This document shows, piece by piece, positions 1 to 8,883 of a stretch of 64,000 nucleotides of DNA. A model generated the notes under the pieces. That model searched no databases. It saw nothing but the letters and a program-made list of their open reading frames with translations, and was not told where the DNA came from. The stretch covers positions 2,903,720 through 2,967,719 of the forward strand of contig NZ_DS989904.1 in NCBI RefSeq assembly GCF_000155595.1, read 5' to 3'. The translations under genes and the position numbers were made by a program. The DNA comes from Synechococcus sp. PCC 7335 (GTDB taxonomy: Bacteria > Cyanobacteriota > Cyanobacteriia > Phormidesmidales > Phormidesmidaceae). Position 1 is the first letter of the stretch. Each line of letters starts with the position of its first letter.

Positions 1-1034
1 TAGGTAAGGAAGCCGATTCTTTACTGCAGCATGAGGCCAAAGTCTCCAAAGACCTGCTGCACTTACCTGGCTCGGATTGGGTAGATCGAATCTTTGCACA
101 AAGCGATCGCAATCCCCAGGTGCTGCGTAGTCTTCAGCAGCTCTACTCAACTGGTCGGCTAGCCAATACTGGCTATCTTTCTATCCTGCCTGTCGATCAA
201 GGTCTAGAGCACTCGGCTGCAGCTTCTTTTGCCCCCAACCCTATCTACTTTGATAGTGAGAACATCGTGAAGCTAGCTATCGAAGGCGGCTGTAATGCGG
301 TTGCTACTACCCTAGGTGTGCTTGGCTCTATCTCTCGCAAGTATGCTCACAAAATTCCTTTTATCGTTAAGCTCAACCACAACGAACTGCTCAGCTATCC
401 CAACACTCACGAGCAGATTATGTTCGCCTCCGTAGAGCAAGCTTGGAATTTAGGAGCTGTTGCTGTCGGTGCTACTATCTACTTCGGCTCTTCTGGATCA
501 CACCAGCAGATCCAAGAAGTCCGTAAAGCTTTTGCCCGGGCTCACGAACTAGGCATGGCTACTATCCTCTGGTGCTACCTGCGCAACGATGTCTTCAAGC
601 AGGACAAAGACTATCATTTGGCTGCTGATCTAACCGGGCAGGCAAACCATATCGGTGTCACTATCGAGGCCGACATCATCAAACAAAAGCTGCCAACTGT
701 CAACAACGGCTATGGCGCAGTCAATGAAATCGAGAGCTATGGCAGAACCGATCCTAGGGTTTATTCCGAGCTTTCTAGCGACCATCCAATTGATTTGACT
801 CGCTATCAGGTTCTCAACTGCTATGCGGGCCGCGCCGGACTAATCAACTCTGGAGGCTCGTCTGGTGATAGCGACTTTGCCGACGCTGTTCGTACTGCGG
901 TGATCAATAAGCGAGCCGGAGGCTGCGGACTGATCTCTGGCCGCAAAACTTTTCAGCGTCAGATGGAAGAGGGTGTCAAGCTATTTCATCTAATTCAGGA
1001 CGTTTATCTCTCTTCTGATATAACGGTTGCTTAA
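1..1034 (+). CDS. Fructose-bisphosphate aldolase class I, 5' truncated by the window edge
   Basis: This enzyme interconverts fructose 1,6-bisphosphate with DHAP and glyceraldehyde 3-phosphate through a Schiff-base lysine, in glycolysis and the Calvin cycle. The reading frame is open from base 3 with no stop upstream, giving about 343 visible residues against roughly 350 for the DhnA/FbaB-type family, so only a few N-terminal residues are missing. Landmarks are PVDQGLEHS near the start of the barrel, [13 protein letters not shown], a GATIYFGS strand, and a C-terminal [10 protein letters not shown] phosphate-binding loop followed by [15 protein letters not shown] at 120 could be taken as a start, but the residues before it ([15 protein letters not shown]) match the family, so it is internal. 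The assignment is firm; the true start lies outside the window. Confidence 0.93.
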   Translation, partial: GKEADSLLQHEAKVSKDLLHLPGSDWVDRIFAQSDRNPQVLRSLQQLYSTGRLANTGYLSILPVDQGLEHSAAASFAPNPIYFDSENIVKLAIEGGCNAVATTLGVLGSISRKYAHKIPFIVKLNHNELLSYPNTHEQIMFASVEQAWNLGAVAVGATIYFGSSGSHQQIQEVRKAFARAHELGMATILWCYLRNDVFKQDKDYHLAADLTGQANHIGVTIEADIIKQKLPTVNNGYGAVNEIESYGRTDPRVYSELSSDHPIDLTRYQVLNCYAGRAGLINSGGSSGDSDFADAVRTAVINKRAGGCGLISGRKTFQRQMEEGVKLFHLIQDVYLSSDITVA

Positions 1035-1153
1035 AAGATCTTAAGAAGTCTTTTTGTATGCTTCTTGGGTGTGGTGAACGCCAGGAGCTGTCGTGTTAAT
1101 GGCTTCTGGTCGCTATACGGTAGTTGTTCGATCATTTGTACCCAGCCGTGGCA

Positions 1154-1948
1154 CTACTCGATTGCTGTCTTTAGCTGAGCACAAAACTCACTAATAGAAG
1201 CAAGCCCTTCTTCTGGCGTACCCGACGACAAACGCTTGACGATCGCACTACCTACAATCACACCATCCGCACCCCAATCTTTCAATTGTTTTGCCTGAGA
1301 TGGTTCTGAGACGCCAAAGCCTACCCCAACAGGTTTGTTCGTCGCGCTATGCAACTCAGCGATGAGTCCTTCGACGCGAGTGGCCACTTCTTGACGAATG
1401 CCTGTCACTCCTGTGACGCTAACCAGATAGACAAAGCCTCGAGTCCGATGGGCGATCGCCTCAATTCGCTCGTTTGTAGAAGTCGGTGCTACTAGCAGGA
1501 TCACCGCAATGCCGATGCTATCTGCCACTTTCAACAGATAATCCATCTCTTCGAGGGGCAGATCTGGCACAAGTAGTCCGCGAGCGCCAGCGGCATAGAT
1601 ATCTTTTAAGAACTTCTCGATACCTCGATTCAATATCGGGTTGTAGTAGGTGAAGAGAACCAGCGGAGCTGATAGCTTAGGCGCTACTTCCGCAACGAGA
1701 TCGATCACCGCTTCTAAAGTCACCCCTCGGTTCAAAGCTCTAGTTGCCGCCGCCTGAATGGTTGGACCATCTGCTAGCGGATCGGAATAGGGAATTCCTA
1801 GCTCAATAATATCTGCACCGTTTTGATCGAGTAACTGCAGTGCTTTGGCGGTAGTTGCTAAGTCAGGATCACCTGCGGTGATAAAGGGAATTAGGGCGCA
1901 TTGATTGCGATCGCGCAATTCGTCAAATTTCTCTTGAATAGACACCAT
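1154..1948 (-). CDS. trpA: Tryptophan synthase alpha chain
   Basis: TrpA cleaves indole-3-glycerol phosphate to indole and glyceraldehyde 3-phosphate, and passes indole to TrpB in the alpha2-beta2 complex. The 264-residue protein is a full-length TIM barrel. The catalytic Glu49 ([12 protein letters not shown]) and Asp60 (DPLADGP) fall at the E. coli positions, and the phosphate loops GFGVS and VIVGSAIV are present. The ATG at 1948 is chosen because it matches family N-termini and shares one base with the stop of the upstream DUF3007 gene (TGATG). A GTG three bases further upstream would give a four-base overlap instead. It is the last gene of the ndhL-DUF3007-trpA cluster, an arrangement seen across cyanobacteria. 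trpB is not nearby. Confidence 0.96.
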   Translation of the reverse strand: MVSIQEKFDELRDRNQCALIPFITAGDPDLATTAKALQLLDQNGADIIELGIPYSDPLADGPTIQAAATRALNRGVTLEAVIDLVAEVAPKLSAPLVLFTYYNPILNRGIEKFLKDIYAAGARGLLVPDLPLEEMDYLLKVADSIGIAVILLVAPTSTNERIEAIAHRTRGFVYLVSVTGVTGIRQEVATRVEGLIAELHSATNKPVGVGFGVSEPSQAKQLKDWGADGVIVGSAIVKRLSSGTPEEGLASISEFCAQLKTAIE

Positions 1949-2277
1949 CACTCACTTATTCCTTGCTGAGCTTCTTCTAGCCGCTCTTTTTCTACCTCTG
2001 CCTGAAGTGCTGCTAGTTCCTCCGGACTCATCTCTTCTAGCCGCTTTTGTAACACCGCTTCTTCGTAGTCCTCTAGCTGCTGGTAGTAGGTCATTTTCTT
2101 ACCGGCAGCGCGGACTACATAAGTTGCCGTCCAGCCTAGCAGCCCAGCTATAAAAACCACCTGACTCCAAATTCCAGCAGACAAACCGTCCATCCCGGCC
2201 CAGCTGAAAACTAGATATAGCAAGCCGCCTGCCGCGAAGACGCCGATGCCAATACCAATAACGTCAATTCTTCTCAT
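1948..2277 (-). CDS. DUF3007 family membrane protein
   Basis: This 109-residue cyanobacterial and chloroplast protein has no established function. The first 60 residues contain two hydrophobic helices (about 5-27 and 36-58). They are followed by a conserved [22 protein letters not shown] block and a Glu-rich, probably helical tail. It lies between ndhL and trpA and its stop overlaps the trpA start, so the three genes are probably co-transcribed. The position beside ndhL suggests, but does not show, a role near the thylakoid NDH complex. The family call rests on the distinctive [18 protein letters not shown] opening. Confidence 0.88.
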   Translation of the reverse strand: MRRIDVIGIGIGVFAAGGLLYLVFSWAGMDGLSAGIWSQVVFIAGLLGWTATYVVRAAGKKMTYYQQLEDYEEAVLQKRLEEMSPEELAALQAEVEKERLEEAQQGISE

Positions 2278-2310
2278 CTGGGTTTCTCGCTGCCTCTGCT
2301 CGCAAGCGCC

Positions 2311-2547
2311 TTATACTTCACGCCGGTACGGACGGAAGTTCAAAAACGGACTTACTAGCAAGCACCCGGGGAAAAACACTAGCATTAATCCATAGCAGAT
2401 TAACCGCTCAATCGAACTCGCTGCAGTCCAGCGCTGCTTTAGATACAGCATCAGCGCTACAGGTACCACAACTAAATACAGCCCGCCCAAAGCCACATAT
2501 AAACCAAGAGCAACCAGCGCTGGAGATTCAAGACCAAGAAGTGTCAT
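2311..2547 (-). CDS. ndhL: NAD(P)H-quinone oxidoreductase subunit L
   Basis: NdhL is a small subunit specific to the photosynthetic NDH-1 complex of thylakoids, which carries out cyclic electron flow, respiration and CO2 uptake. The 78-residue length is typical. Two transmembrane helices (about 10-33 and 47-66) are followed by the family ending FLNFRPYRR. It is the first gene of the minus-strand cluster ndhL-DUF3007-trpA, 33 bp ahead of DUF3007. The spacer up to the tRNA on the other strand (2548-2798) should hold its promoter. Confidence 0.93.
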   Translation of the reverse strand: MTLLGLESPALVALGLYVALGGLYLVVVPVALMLYLKQRWTAASSIERLICYGLMLVFFPGCLLVSPFLNFRPYRREV

Positions 2548-2798
2548 CGGTAAGCAGTTATCCTATCTAAAACCAGTCAAGTCTCTCTATATTAGACCCC
2601 CGACCGCAATTCTCGCGCGCCCTTAATCAGAAGTGCCTTCTTTGTACCCTGACTTCTTCCCCCTTAGAAGATCCCTTTCTCTAGAACAATTCACTAAAAC
2701 CAGTTGCCAATCCGTCCGCTTGGTGGTGCAATAGACATCTGTGAGTACAATTCAGGCGATAGTAAACTCCTATTGACTGTTAACTCATAAACCCAAGA

Positions 2799-2882
2799 GG
2801 GGGCGTGGCGGAATGGTAGACGCTGCGGATTTAAAATCCGTTGATTGTAAAAATCGTGAGGGTTCAAGTCCCTCCGCCCCCA
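2799..2882 (+). tRNA. tRNA-Leu (UAA), intronless
   Basis: An 84-nt class II tRNA can be folded by hand. The acceptor stem GGGGGCG pairs with CGCCCCC at 2875-2881, and A is the discriminator. The D arm reads GCG-loop-CGC. The anticodon stem GCGGA/TCCGT encloses loop TTTAAAA, so the anticodon is UAA. A long variable arm follows, then a T arm with GGTTCAAGTCC. The CCA end is not encoded. The anticodon loop is uninterrupted, whereas many cyanobacteria carry a group I intron here. Confidence 0.95.
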
Positions 2883-2948
2883 TATAGCTTACAGGCGAGG
2901 CACTGTCCGGAAACGGGTTGAACACACATCCGGGCCAGTTAGATTTGG

Positions 2949-2979
2949 GCTATTTGGTTCTAGGCCATTTGATTCTAAG
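2949..2979. repeat. Imperfect tandem duplication, period 15
   Basis: Two adjacent copies of a GCTATTTGGTTCTAG-like unit, with three differences, lie in the spacer after tRNA-Leu. This is one of a series of short tandem duplications seen in spacers throughout the window. Confidence 0.6.
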
Positions 2980-3092
2980 CCATAGAGAGAACACTCTAAT
3001 ATGATTGCCTAAACAGTCACTGGGCAATCTATGAATGATATCGATCAACTTTTGTGTTGTGACCAGTAGGCTTTTTAACAAGATACCAACCA

Positions 3093-3314
3093 ATGGATAG
3101 CACTCAGCAGCTCTTGCAGGCCATAGTCGATTTACCAGATTCCCCAGATAAGAAGAAGTTAGTTAAAAAGTTTTTTGAAACACAAAAAGACCCTGCAAGC
3201 ATAGCTCTCGCCCGGTACTACCTTCTCAAGTATGAAGAAAAGAAGAAGAAGCTAGAAGTGGCGCAACAGAGTTGTCAATCAGACCAAGCGGACGTTTATT
3301 CTCCCCCAATATAG
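3093..3314 (+). CDS. Small hypothetical protein, 73 aa
   Basis: I do not recognise this protein. It has 73 residues, no signal peptide and no membrane segment. Residues 1-55 look like a compact helical unit (MDSTQQLLQAIVDLPDSP, then KKLVKKFF and a Lys/Glu-rich helix), followed by a polar tail. The ATG at 3093 follows a weak purine stretch. The gene stands alone between tRNA-Leu and the 3' end of larC. The amphipathic helical pattern and absence of a competing frame favour a real gene, but a chance ORF is not excluded. Confidence 0.5.
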   Translation: MDSTQQLLQAIVDLPDSPDKKKLVKKFFETQKDPASIALARYYLLKYEEKKKKLEVAQQSCQSDQADVYSPPI

Positions 3315-3339
3315 AAATTGAACAACGAATATCTTCGTA

Positions 3340-3367
3340 AGTAGCCCTATATCAGTAGCCCTATAAA
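3340..3367. repeat. Tandem duplication, period 14
   Basis: AGTAGCCCTATA occurs twice in tandem (3340-3353 and 3354-3367; 12-nt perfect core) between the small hypothetical gene and the end of larC. Confidence 0.8.
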
Positions 3368-3416
3368 CAATAACACCGTTTTTTTAGCACTACTTGAGCA
3401 CTACTACTATGGTCGT

Positions 3417-4721
3417 CTAATCAACCGCCAAATCACTCTGATGAGCTGCCTCACAGTAAGCAACTGCAGCCGTCATCGCGGCCTGATGTACCACTTTCCA
3501 AGCAAGATTGAGCGATCGCGCTCTTTCAGCTACATCTTCATACTCTGGCTGTACATTCACGACTTTTCCGTTTATCCGTCCTAGCTTCACCATTATCTCT
3601 CCGTATATGGTTGAGACGCTAACCATTTCTCTCGATAAAGCAGTCCGCTTCTGCCAAGTACGACGGATTCCTAAAGTTGTTGTTTCATTAAACAGAATGG
3701 TCTCACAGTCAATAACCCTTGATTCTGGGCAGATAACGGTCAGTAGCGTCCCTAGCCGGTTCTTCTTCATAGCTATGCCTTGCGTAAAGACATCTACAGC
3801 CCCTGCTAAGAATAGCCGCTCGAAAACAAATCCAATTACCTGAGGCGAGCAGTCATCTATCTGAGTCCGCAGCTCTACGATAGTCTCAAGGCCATGAGTC
3901 TCAGTGGGATGGATATAGCTTGAGGAAACAGGCGGCTGATCGGAAGCTGTATCAGCAATAGTGCCAATCCACAGACGAAGGATATTAGGAATAGATAATT
4001 CTCGCCCGCCTGCACCAAGACCCACCTTCTGTAGCCTAAAGCTAGGCGGAGGACCGAATGATTCGGATAAGGTGATGGCGATCGCACAACCTGTGGGTGT
4101 GACTAACTCCTTCTCTATTCCATTGCTATACACCGGAACTTCTGCGGCTTCTAGCATATTGAGCACCGCTGGTACAGGTACCGGTAGCAGACCGTGTTCA
4201 CAGCGCACTGTACCACCGCCTGTCGGTAGCGGCGAACAGACCAGATGATCGATATTCAACCAATCTAGGCCCAAACAGGTTCCGACAATATCAATGATTG
4301 CATCCGTTGCACCCACTTCATGAAAGTGAACCTGCTCGGGTGCAATGCTGTGAACACTAGCCTCTGCTGCTGCTAGCTTACCGAAAACAGAAAGGCTCCA
4401 CTGAGTAGCGCGTTGCGGCAAATCAGCCTGTTGAATAAGCTTCTCTATCTCAGGCAGTTTACGCGTGCCGTGGTGATGGTGATGGTGGTGATGGTGTTTT
4501 TCAAGCGAATGCTCTGTTAGTTCGACATGAACCTTGGTAGCCGCTTGCTGGCTGCGCAAGACCGATTCAGCCTGTAGCTTAAACTCATCGTCTATACCTA
4601 GCTTGGCAAACTGTTCTTTTAGATAGTCTATCGGTACTCCTGCATCAACTAATGCGCCTAGACACATGTCGCCAGCAATTCCGGTCGGACAGTCGAAGTA
4701 GGCTAACGTTTTCATAAGCAA
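3417..4721 (-). CDS. larC: Nickel pincer cofactor biosynthesis protein LarC
   Basis: LarC is a CTP-dependent nickel insertase that completes the nickel-pincer nucleotide cofactor first found in lactate racemase. The 434-residue protein opens with the family signature YFDCPTGIAGDMCLGALVDAG and has VHFHEVGATDAIIDIVGT (about 135) and GGGTVRCEHGLLPVP. Around residue 77 there is a run of nine consecutive histidines, which fits metal handling. The ORF is continuous; the well-known lactobacillar gene is split into LarC1/LarC2 and needs a programmed frameshift. No larA, larB or larE is seen in the window, so the enzyme served is unknown. Alternative ATG codons lie only two residues apart at the start. 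Confidence 0.92.
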   Translation of the reverse strand: MLMKTLAYFDCPTGIAGDMCLGALVDAGVPIDYLKEQFAKLGIDDEFKLQAESVLRSQQAATKVHVELTEHSLEKHHHHHHHHHGTRKLPEIEKLIQQADLPQRATQWSLSVFGKLAAAEASVHSIAPEQVHFHEVGATDAIIDIVGTCLGLDWLNIDHLVCSPLPTGGGTVRCEHGLLPVPVPAVLNMLEAAEVPVYSNGIEKELVTPTGCAIAITLSESFGPPPSFRLQKVGLGAGGRELSIPNILRLWIGTIADTASDQPPVSSSYIHPTETHGLETIVELRTQIDDCSPQVIGFVFERLFLAGAVDVFTQGIAMKKNRLGTLLTVICPESRVIDCETILFNETTTLGIRRTWQKRTALSREMVSVSTIYGEIMVKLGRINGKVVNVQPEYEDVAERARSLNLAWKVVHQAAMTAAVAYCEAAHQSDLAVD

Positions 4722-4869
4722 TAGAAGGTAAGCATCTTTACTTACTCGAATAGGGGTAGAGATATTAAGTAATTGTCTATAGCGATCTTAATAGGTCTAT
4801 CAATATCCAAGCTCAATCCTGCCTATTCTGTACGCTCCCTTTCCATTTTTCTTCTCCAGTTTTTTATCT

Positions 4870-5529
4870 ATGGCTACCCTGTACGAAGTCCATCCGGTTA
4901 CACCCGATCCTAGAACAATCAATGCATTGCGAGATGATCTTCGTCAGGGAGCAATTATGCTCTATCCCACGGATACGGTCTATGCTATCGGCTGCGACCT
5001 AAGTTCAAAGTCCGCGATTAAAAGAGTACGACAACTTAAACAGCTTTCCAACGACAAGCCATTGACTTTTCTGTGTGCCTCTCTATCGAACGTAGCTAGC
5101 TACGCCCACGTTACCGACCCTGCGTATAAAATTATGAAGCGTTTGATTCCAGGGCCTTACACTTTTCTTTTACCCGCGACCAAAGCAGTACCAAAGCTAG
5201 TGATCAATCCCAAAAGACGAACGACAGGTATTCGAGTACCCAACAGCCCACTGTGCCTATCACTGATAGAAGCGTTAGGCAATCCAATTATCTCAACTTC
5301 TGCTGCCTCTATTGTGAGTCGGTCGACAGAAGATGATATCGATACTCTGTCGAAGGTGATGCTGTTTGATCAGATAGAGAAGTTAGTTGATGTTGTCGTA
5401 GATAGTAATACTGAGCTTGGTCATCAGGTGTCTACTATTGTCGATGTAACAGATGGATCTCCGCTGGTGATACGTAGGGGACAAGGTTGGCAAGAAGCTA
5501 TCGAATGGGGAGCAGAACTAGCAGACTAA
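4870..5529 (+). CDS. Sua5/YciO/YrdC family L-threonylcarbamoyladenylate synthase
   Basis: Family members make threonylcarbamoyl-AMP from threonine, bicarbonate and ATP for t6A at position 37 of ANN-decoding tRNAs. YciO-branch members may have a different or weaker activity. The 219-residue protein has the YrdC core: YPTDTVYAIGCD (about 34-45), KRVRQLKQLSNDKPLTFL, IPGPYTFLLPA, and GIRVPNSPL. There is no C-terminal Sua5 domain. The overall form (residues about 85-145) looks closer to YciO, so t6A synthesis should be considered probable rather than certain. It is divergent from larC, with a 148-bp shared upstream region. Confidence 0.85.
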   Translation: MATLYEVHPVTPDPRTINALRDDLRQGAIMLYPTDTVYAIGCDLSSKSAIKRVRQLKQLSNDKPLTFLCASLSNVASYAHVTDPAYKIMKRLIPGPYTFLLPATKAVPKLVINPKRRTTGIRVPNSPLCLSLIEALGNPIISTSAASIVSRSTEDDIDTLSKVMLFDQIEKLVDVVVDSNTELGHQVSTIVDVTDGSPLVIRRGQGWQEAIEWGAELAD

Positions 5530-5554
5530 CCTTGCTTATTACTATGACAATCGA

Positions 5555-5576
5555 TGTATGGACACTGTATGGACAC
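5555..5576. repeat. Perfect tandem duplication, period 11
   Basis: TGTATGGACAC is repeated twice without a gap in the convergent spacer between the YrdC gene and the broken response regulator. Confidence 0.75.
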
Positions 5577-5679
5577 CAGGTTGCCATAGCTCGATTTTGC
5601 AGACTAATCGCAGTCAGCACTCCTAACCTAATAATGAGTAATGAGGCCTAATAAAGGTAGAAAGTATCGTTAGAAAGAC

Positions 5680-6387
5680 TCACCCGTTTTCTGCCGTTTC
5701 AGGGGGCTCAAACTTATAGCCAACCCCACGCACCGTTTGAATGAGTGTCGGTTGGGTCGTATCGATCTCAATTTTCTTTCTGATTTGACCGATATGCACA
5801 TCGACTACTCTTTGGTCACCTACATACTCGTAGTCCCATACCTTCTGAATCAGTTCCGCCCGACGCCATACCCGGCCCGGATGTCCAGCTAGAAAATGTA
5901 GTAGGTCAAACTCTAGCGCAGTCAACGGTACTAAGTCATTCGCTAGGGTGACTTCACGACGGATTGGATCAATCGAGAGCTTGTTGAAGGTTAGGCGCTG
6001 CTGCTCAGCGATCGTCACAGGGCGTTGCCGTTTCAAAATGGCACCTAGCCTAACTTCCAACTCGCCCAGACTAAACGGCTAAGTGATATAGTCATCGGCG
6101 CCGGTGTGGAATCCGCGAATTTTGTCCGCCTCATCAGTGCGGCTTGTCAACATCAGCACGAACACGCCCGTTCGAGACTGCATTTCCTTACATAGGTCAT
6201 ATCCATTAGCATCAGGCAAGTTGACATCAAGAATCACCAAGTCAGGGTTGAATTGCTCGAAAATCGCGAGCGCAGTTTTCCCATCCTCAGCCGATTCCAT
6301 CTGATAATCTTGTTTGGCTAAGAAGCGATGAATCAGGTTGCGAATAGCGGGTTCATCATCGACCACGAGGATTTTGGCATCGGCCAT
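5680..6387 (-). pseudogene. OmpR-family response regulator interrupted by an in-frame TAG
   Basis: A receiver plus winged-helix regulator of 235 codons is read in one frame, except for a TAG at 6081-6079. The receiver (codons 1-115) has the acidic pair DDE (10-12), phospho-acceptor Asp54 and Thr81. The stop replaces codon 103, the invariant lysine that follows GADDYIT and precedes PFSLGE. The frame then continues without damage through a full trans_reg_C DNA-binding domain (LTALEFDLLHFLAGHPGRVWRR, then VVDVHIGQIRKKI and VRGVGYKF). One base (AAG to TAG, plus-strand 6081) explains it. Either the gene is a fresh pseudogene, or the base is an assembly error, or the stop is suppressed. A TTG at 6060 could start the DNA-binding half alone. 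The partner kinase is not adjacent. Confidence 0.8.
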
Positions 6388-6917
6388 AATTTAGAATCCT
6401 GGTACTAAAGCAAATCAAAAGCAGACAAAACGGAATCTAGTAAACACCAGGTTCACTCAAGTTTAAAGTTTGAATAACCCAGTGCTTATCGCAGAAGAAT
6501 CAATCAGTTTATGTGCCTTACATCCTAAGTTTGTGAAGCTTCAGCGTGATTTTTTTATAGCGCATCCACACCTTAGCAAGAAATTCATCATTTGCTCATG
6601 GGATTTTCGCGGAAAATTTACCTTAGCTTCATATATGATCTTTTCTATACCCAGTTTGAAAGCAGTCTTCAATACACTTAACAACTTTTATAGAAGTGAT
6701 GACGCAATCGGAACTTTAGCTGCTATTCGTTTCAGCCTGTCTCCCGCTACACTGTTAATTATGTATATTTTAAGTAAGAATATTTTCTTGACAAAAGGAG
6801 TCTTTTCAGTAAGTTTCTAGCGATAAGGTCGGATGAACGAAGTCTATCGCATGATTTACCGTTAGGTTTTCGCCATTATACTTTATATAGATTACTAGGC
6901 CGATTCGGAGGTTGGGC
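6388..6917. other. AT-rich divergent spacer, 530 bp
   Basis: This noncoding stretch separates the minus-strand response regulator from the plus-strand CPP1-like gene, so it should hold both promoters. A 116-codon frame at 6470-6820 starts with TTG, has unlike composition and resembles nothing, and I do not call it. I see no RNA gene or long repeat. Confidence 0.55.
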
Positions 6918-7562
6918 ATGAGCGAACAAAACGTTCACTATGAAACGTTAGGACTGACGGAAGCATCCTCATTTGAGGAGGTTCAGTCTGCTCGCGCACA
7001 GTTAGTAACCGCGTGTAAGGATGATCCTAAAAGGCAACAGGAAGTCGAGGCAGCCTACGACGCAATTTTAATGGAGAAGTTGAGGTTACGTCGAGAGGGC
7101 AAGATTAAAGTACCTGATAGAATTCGGTTCCCCGAAGATCAAACTCGTTCTAAACCGTCCCTTCCTACTTTTGGAGGAAATAGCGAAAGGCTTAGACCAC
7201 AGTGGTTTTCAGACTTGCTAGACCAGCCTGAAAGTAGTGGGGAACTGCTTTGGCCGTCGGTTATCTTTGCTAGCCTAGTGGGTTTAGCTTGGTTTTTGCA
7301 GTCGGATGAGGCTGTGGGTGCTTCTGTGGCTTTGGCACTGGGTCTGATGGCAGCGGTTTATTTTTTGAATCAGAAGACCCGAAAGCTTTGGCGCTCGGTG
7401 GGACTCTCTACTCTGAGCCTGATTGTTGGGCTATGCTTAGGGCTTCTAGTCGCACAGATCTTAAGGGGTCAAGGAACGATGTTGCCAGCTAGCCAAGTTT
7501 CCTCTCTTTCTACGAGTATTACGCTAGCGGTGCTGTGGTTTGTTACGGGTTTCCTGAGATAG
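6918..7562 (+). CDS. CPP1-like (DUF3353) J-like membrane protein
   Basis: Members are related to plant CPP1, a chloroplast J-like protein that stabilises protochlorophyllide oxidoreductase. The cyanobacterial role is not established. The 214-residue protein has an N-terminal helical J-like region (YETLGLTEASSFEEVQSAR, about 8-60) without an HPD motif, so it should not stimulate Hsp70. Next is a linker with PDRIRFPEDQT. At least three hydrophobic helices follow (about 108-125, 130-150, 155-180), with a further one at the C-terminus ending VTGFLR. The ATG at 6918 is preferred to a TTG two codons upstream because GGAGG lies a few bases before it. Confidence 0.85.
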   Translation: MSEQNVHYETLGLTEASSFEEVQSARAQLVTACKDDPKRQQEVEAAYDAILMEKLRLRREGKIKVPDRIRFPEDQTRSKPSLPTFGGNSERLRPQWFSDLLDQPESSGELLWPSVIFASLVGLAWFLQSDEAVGASVALALGLMAAVYFLNQKTRKLWRSVGLSTLSLIVGLCLGLLVAQILRGQGTMLPASQVSSLSTSITLAVLWFVTGFLR

Positions 7563-7641
7563 GCTTTGCAGCCATAGTCTGAAATCCTGCTGACTACAAG
7601 CTTGCTAGAAACTGGCTATGTGGGTAGAAACTAAGCGAACA

Positions 7642-7676
7642 AGAGGACGGTTCTTTGAAAGGGACGGTCCTTTTTA
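7642..7676. terminator. Possible terminator between convergent genes
   Basis: AGGAC pairs with GTCCT through an imperfect stem with a loop of about 20 nt, followed on the plus strand by TTTTTA. It lies between the CPP1-like gene and the hppD stop codon, which is inside the T-run. The stem is weak, so this is tentative. Confidence 0.35.
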
Positions 7677-8837
7677 CTTGCAAGGTTCGTCCTTATCCGG
7701 CAACCCTTCTCTTTCTAGCTGAGAGCGCTCAATCGCCTCAAACAGCGCCTGAAAATTTCCTTCTCCAAATCCTTTGACAGCTTTTAGTTGACCGTTTTCT
7801 ATATAACCGCGCCGCTCAATGATTTCGAAGAAGAAAGTAGGTTCCTCAAAAATAGGTTGAGTGAATGTCTGTAGTAGCAAGCCTTGCTGTCCGCCTTGGG
7901 GCCAGTCGATTAGAAGCTGCTGCCGGCTAATTGCAGAAAGGTCTTTGATTGGGCAATCCTGACGCTGATGAAGGCTGTCGTAGTAGGTGGAAGGTACGTC
8001 AAGCAAGTTGAGTCCTTGCGCTCTGAAGTGAGCGATCGCATCTACCGCATTTCCACTTCGCAGAGCCACATGCTGTACGCCTGCTCCCCGATTGTGTAGT
8101 AAAAATTCTTGAATTTGAGAATTTGGCGAGCTTGGCTCATTAATCGGTAGCTGTAAAGGGCCGTCAGGATGAACGAGCACTTGGCTGTGTAGACCTGAAC
8201 GGGCAGTCTGGATATCAAATTGCTGTCCTAATACCATACCAAATACCTCTTGATACCAGCCGGCAGCCGCATGCAATTCGTCTTGTGGCACGTTGATTAC
8301 GACATGGTCGATATCAGAAAGTTTAGGCTCTGATCTAAACCCTGATACTAAGGCTATCGAGTCTGGTAGCTCCGTATGTTTTTGTGCCGCAGTCCACTGG
8401 CTGGAGACTTCCACTAAGGTGTGGCGTAGATGCGCCCAGCCGTTGATCTGACACTGGCGTTGGCCCGACTCGTCATAAGTGACTGGCTCTAATAGCCTTG
8501 CGCCCCCATCTAGAGCTTGTCTTAGAACTGCGTCAAAATTTTTAGTTGCAAAAGCAATATCTACCAGTCCTGACGGATGTTGTTCCAAGTAGCTCTCTAC
8601 TGGACAAGGATCCCTATCAGCGCGATTGAAGCAACTAGTTCGAACCGGAGCAGAGAGTCGGATTTCTATATTACCTTGCCTTAAAGTCTCGTAGGGCTGA
8701 ATACATGGATATCTAAAGCCCTCTGAATGCTCGAAAGGCGAGTTTTTTGAAGACGAGTTGAATGATAGCTTTTGGCTAAACCACTTCTGCCAAGCCTCGG
8801 TATCTTGTACATAGAAGTGCAGATGGTGAAAGTACAT
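7674..8837 (-). CDS. hppD: 4-hydroxyphenylpyruvate dioxygenase
   Basis: This non-heme Fe(II) enzyme converts 4-hydroxyphenylpyruvate to homogentisate, in cyanobacteria mainly the entry to tocopherol synthesis as well as tyrosine breakdown. The 387-residue protein has the two vicinal-oxygen-chelate halves. The three iron ligands are visible: His178 (SDIDHVVINV), His256 (GVQHVALRS) and Glu338 (FFFEIIERRG). The C-terminal gating helix GFGEGNFQALFEAIE is intact. It is transcribed away from the RlpA-like gene, with a 106-bp shared control region. No homogentisate phytyltransferase is nearby. Confidence 0.94.
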   Translation of the reverse strand: MYFHHLHFYVQDTEAWQKWFSQKLSFNSSSKNSPFEHSEGFRYPCIQPYETLRQGNIEIRLSAPVRTSCFNRADRDPCPVESYLEQHPSGLVDIAFATKNFDAVLRQALDGGARLLEPVTYDESGQRQCQINGWAHLRHTLVEVSSQWTAAQKHTELPDSIALVSGFRSEPKLSDIDHVVINVPQDELHAAAGWYQEVFGMVLGQQFDIQTARSGLHSQVLVHPDGPLQLPINEPSSPNSQIQEFLLHNRGAGVQHVALRSGNAVDAIAHFRAQGLNLLDVPSTYYDSLHQRQDCPIKDLSAISRQQLLIDWPQGGQQGLLLQTFTQPIFEEPTFFFEIIERRGYIENGQLKAVKGFGEGNFQALFEAIERSQLEREGLPDKDEPCK

Positions 8838-8863
8838 AGCCTTTTAATCGTGTCCTAGCCTAT

Positions 8864-8883
8864 CGCAAGCGTTTGAGCTTGCG
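8864..8883. promoter_or_regulatory. Inverted repeat between hppD and the rlpA-like gene
   Basis: CGCAAGC and GCTTGCG form a perfect 7-bp inverted repeat around a 6-nt spacer. It lies 27 bp upstream of the hppD start and just upstream of the candidate promoter of the RlpA-like gene. This is a plausible operator; the binding protein is unknown. Confidence 0.4.

Noticed and set aside
3508-3843. A plus-strand frame of 111 codons over larC
   Set aside because: It is a shadow of the firmly identified larC on the other strand.
6079-6081. Reassignment of TAG to an amino acid as the explanation of the broken regulator
   Set aside because: TAG ends several intact genes in the window, including recA, miaB and the GH15 gene, so it is an ordinary stop here.
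6470-6820. A 116-codon plus-strand frame in the spacer upstream of the CPP1-like gene
   Set aside because: It needs a TTG start with no ribosome-binding site, its composition follows the AT-rich spacer, and it resembles no family.
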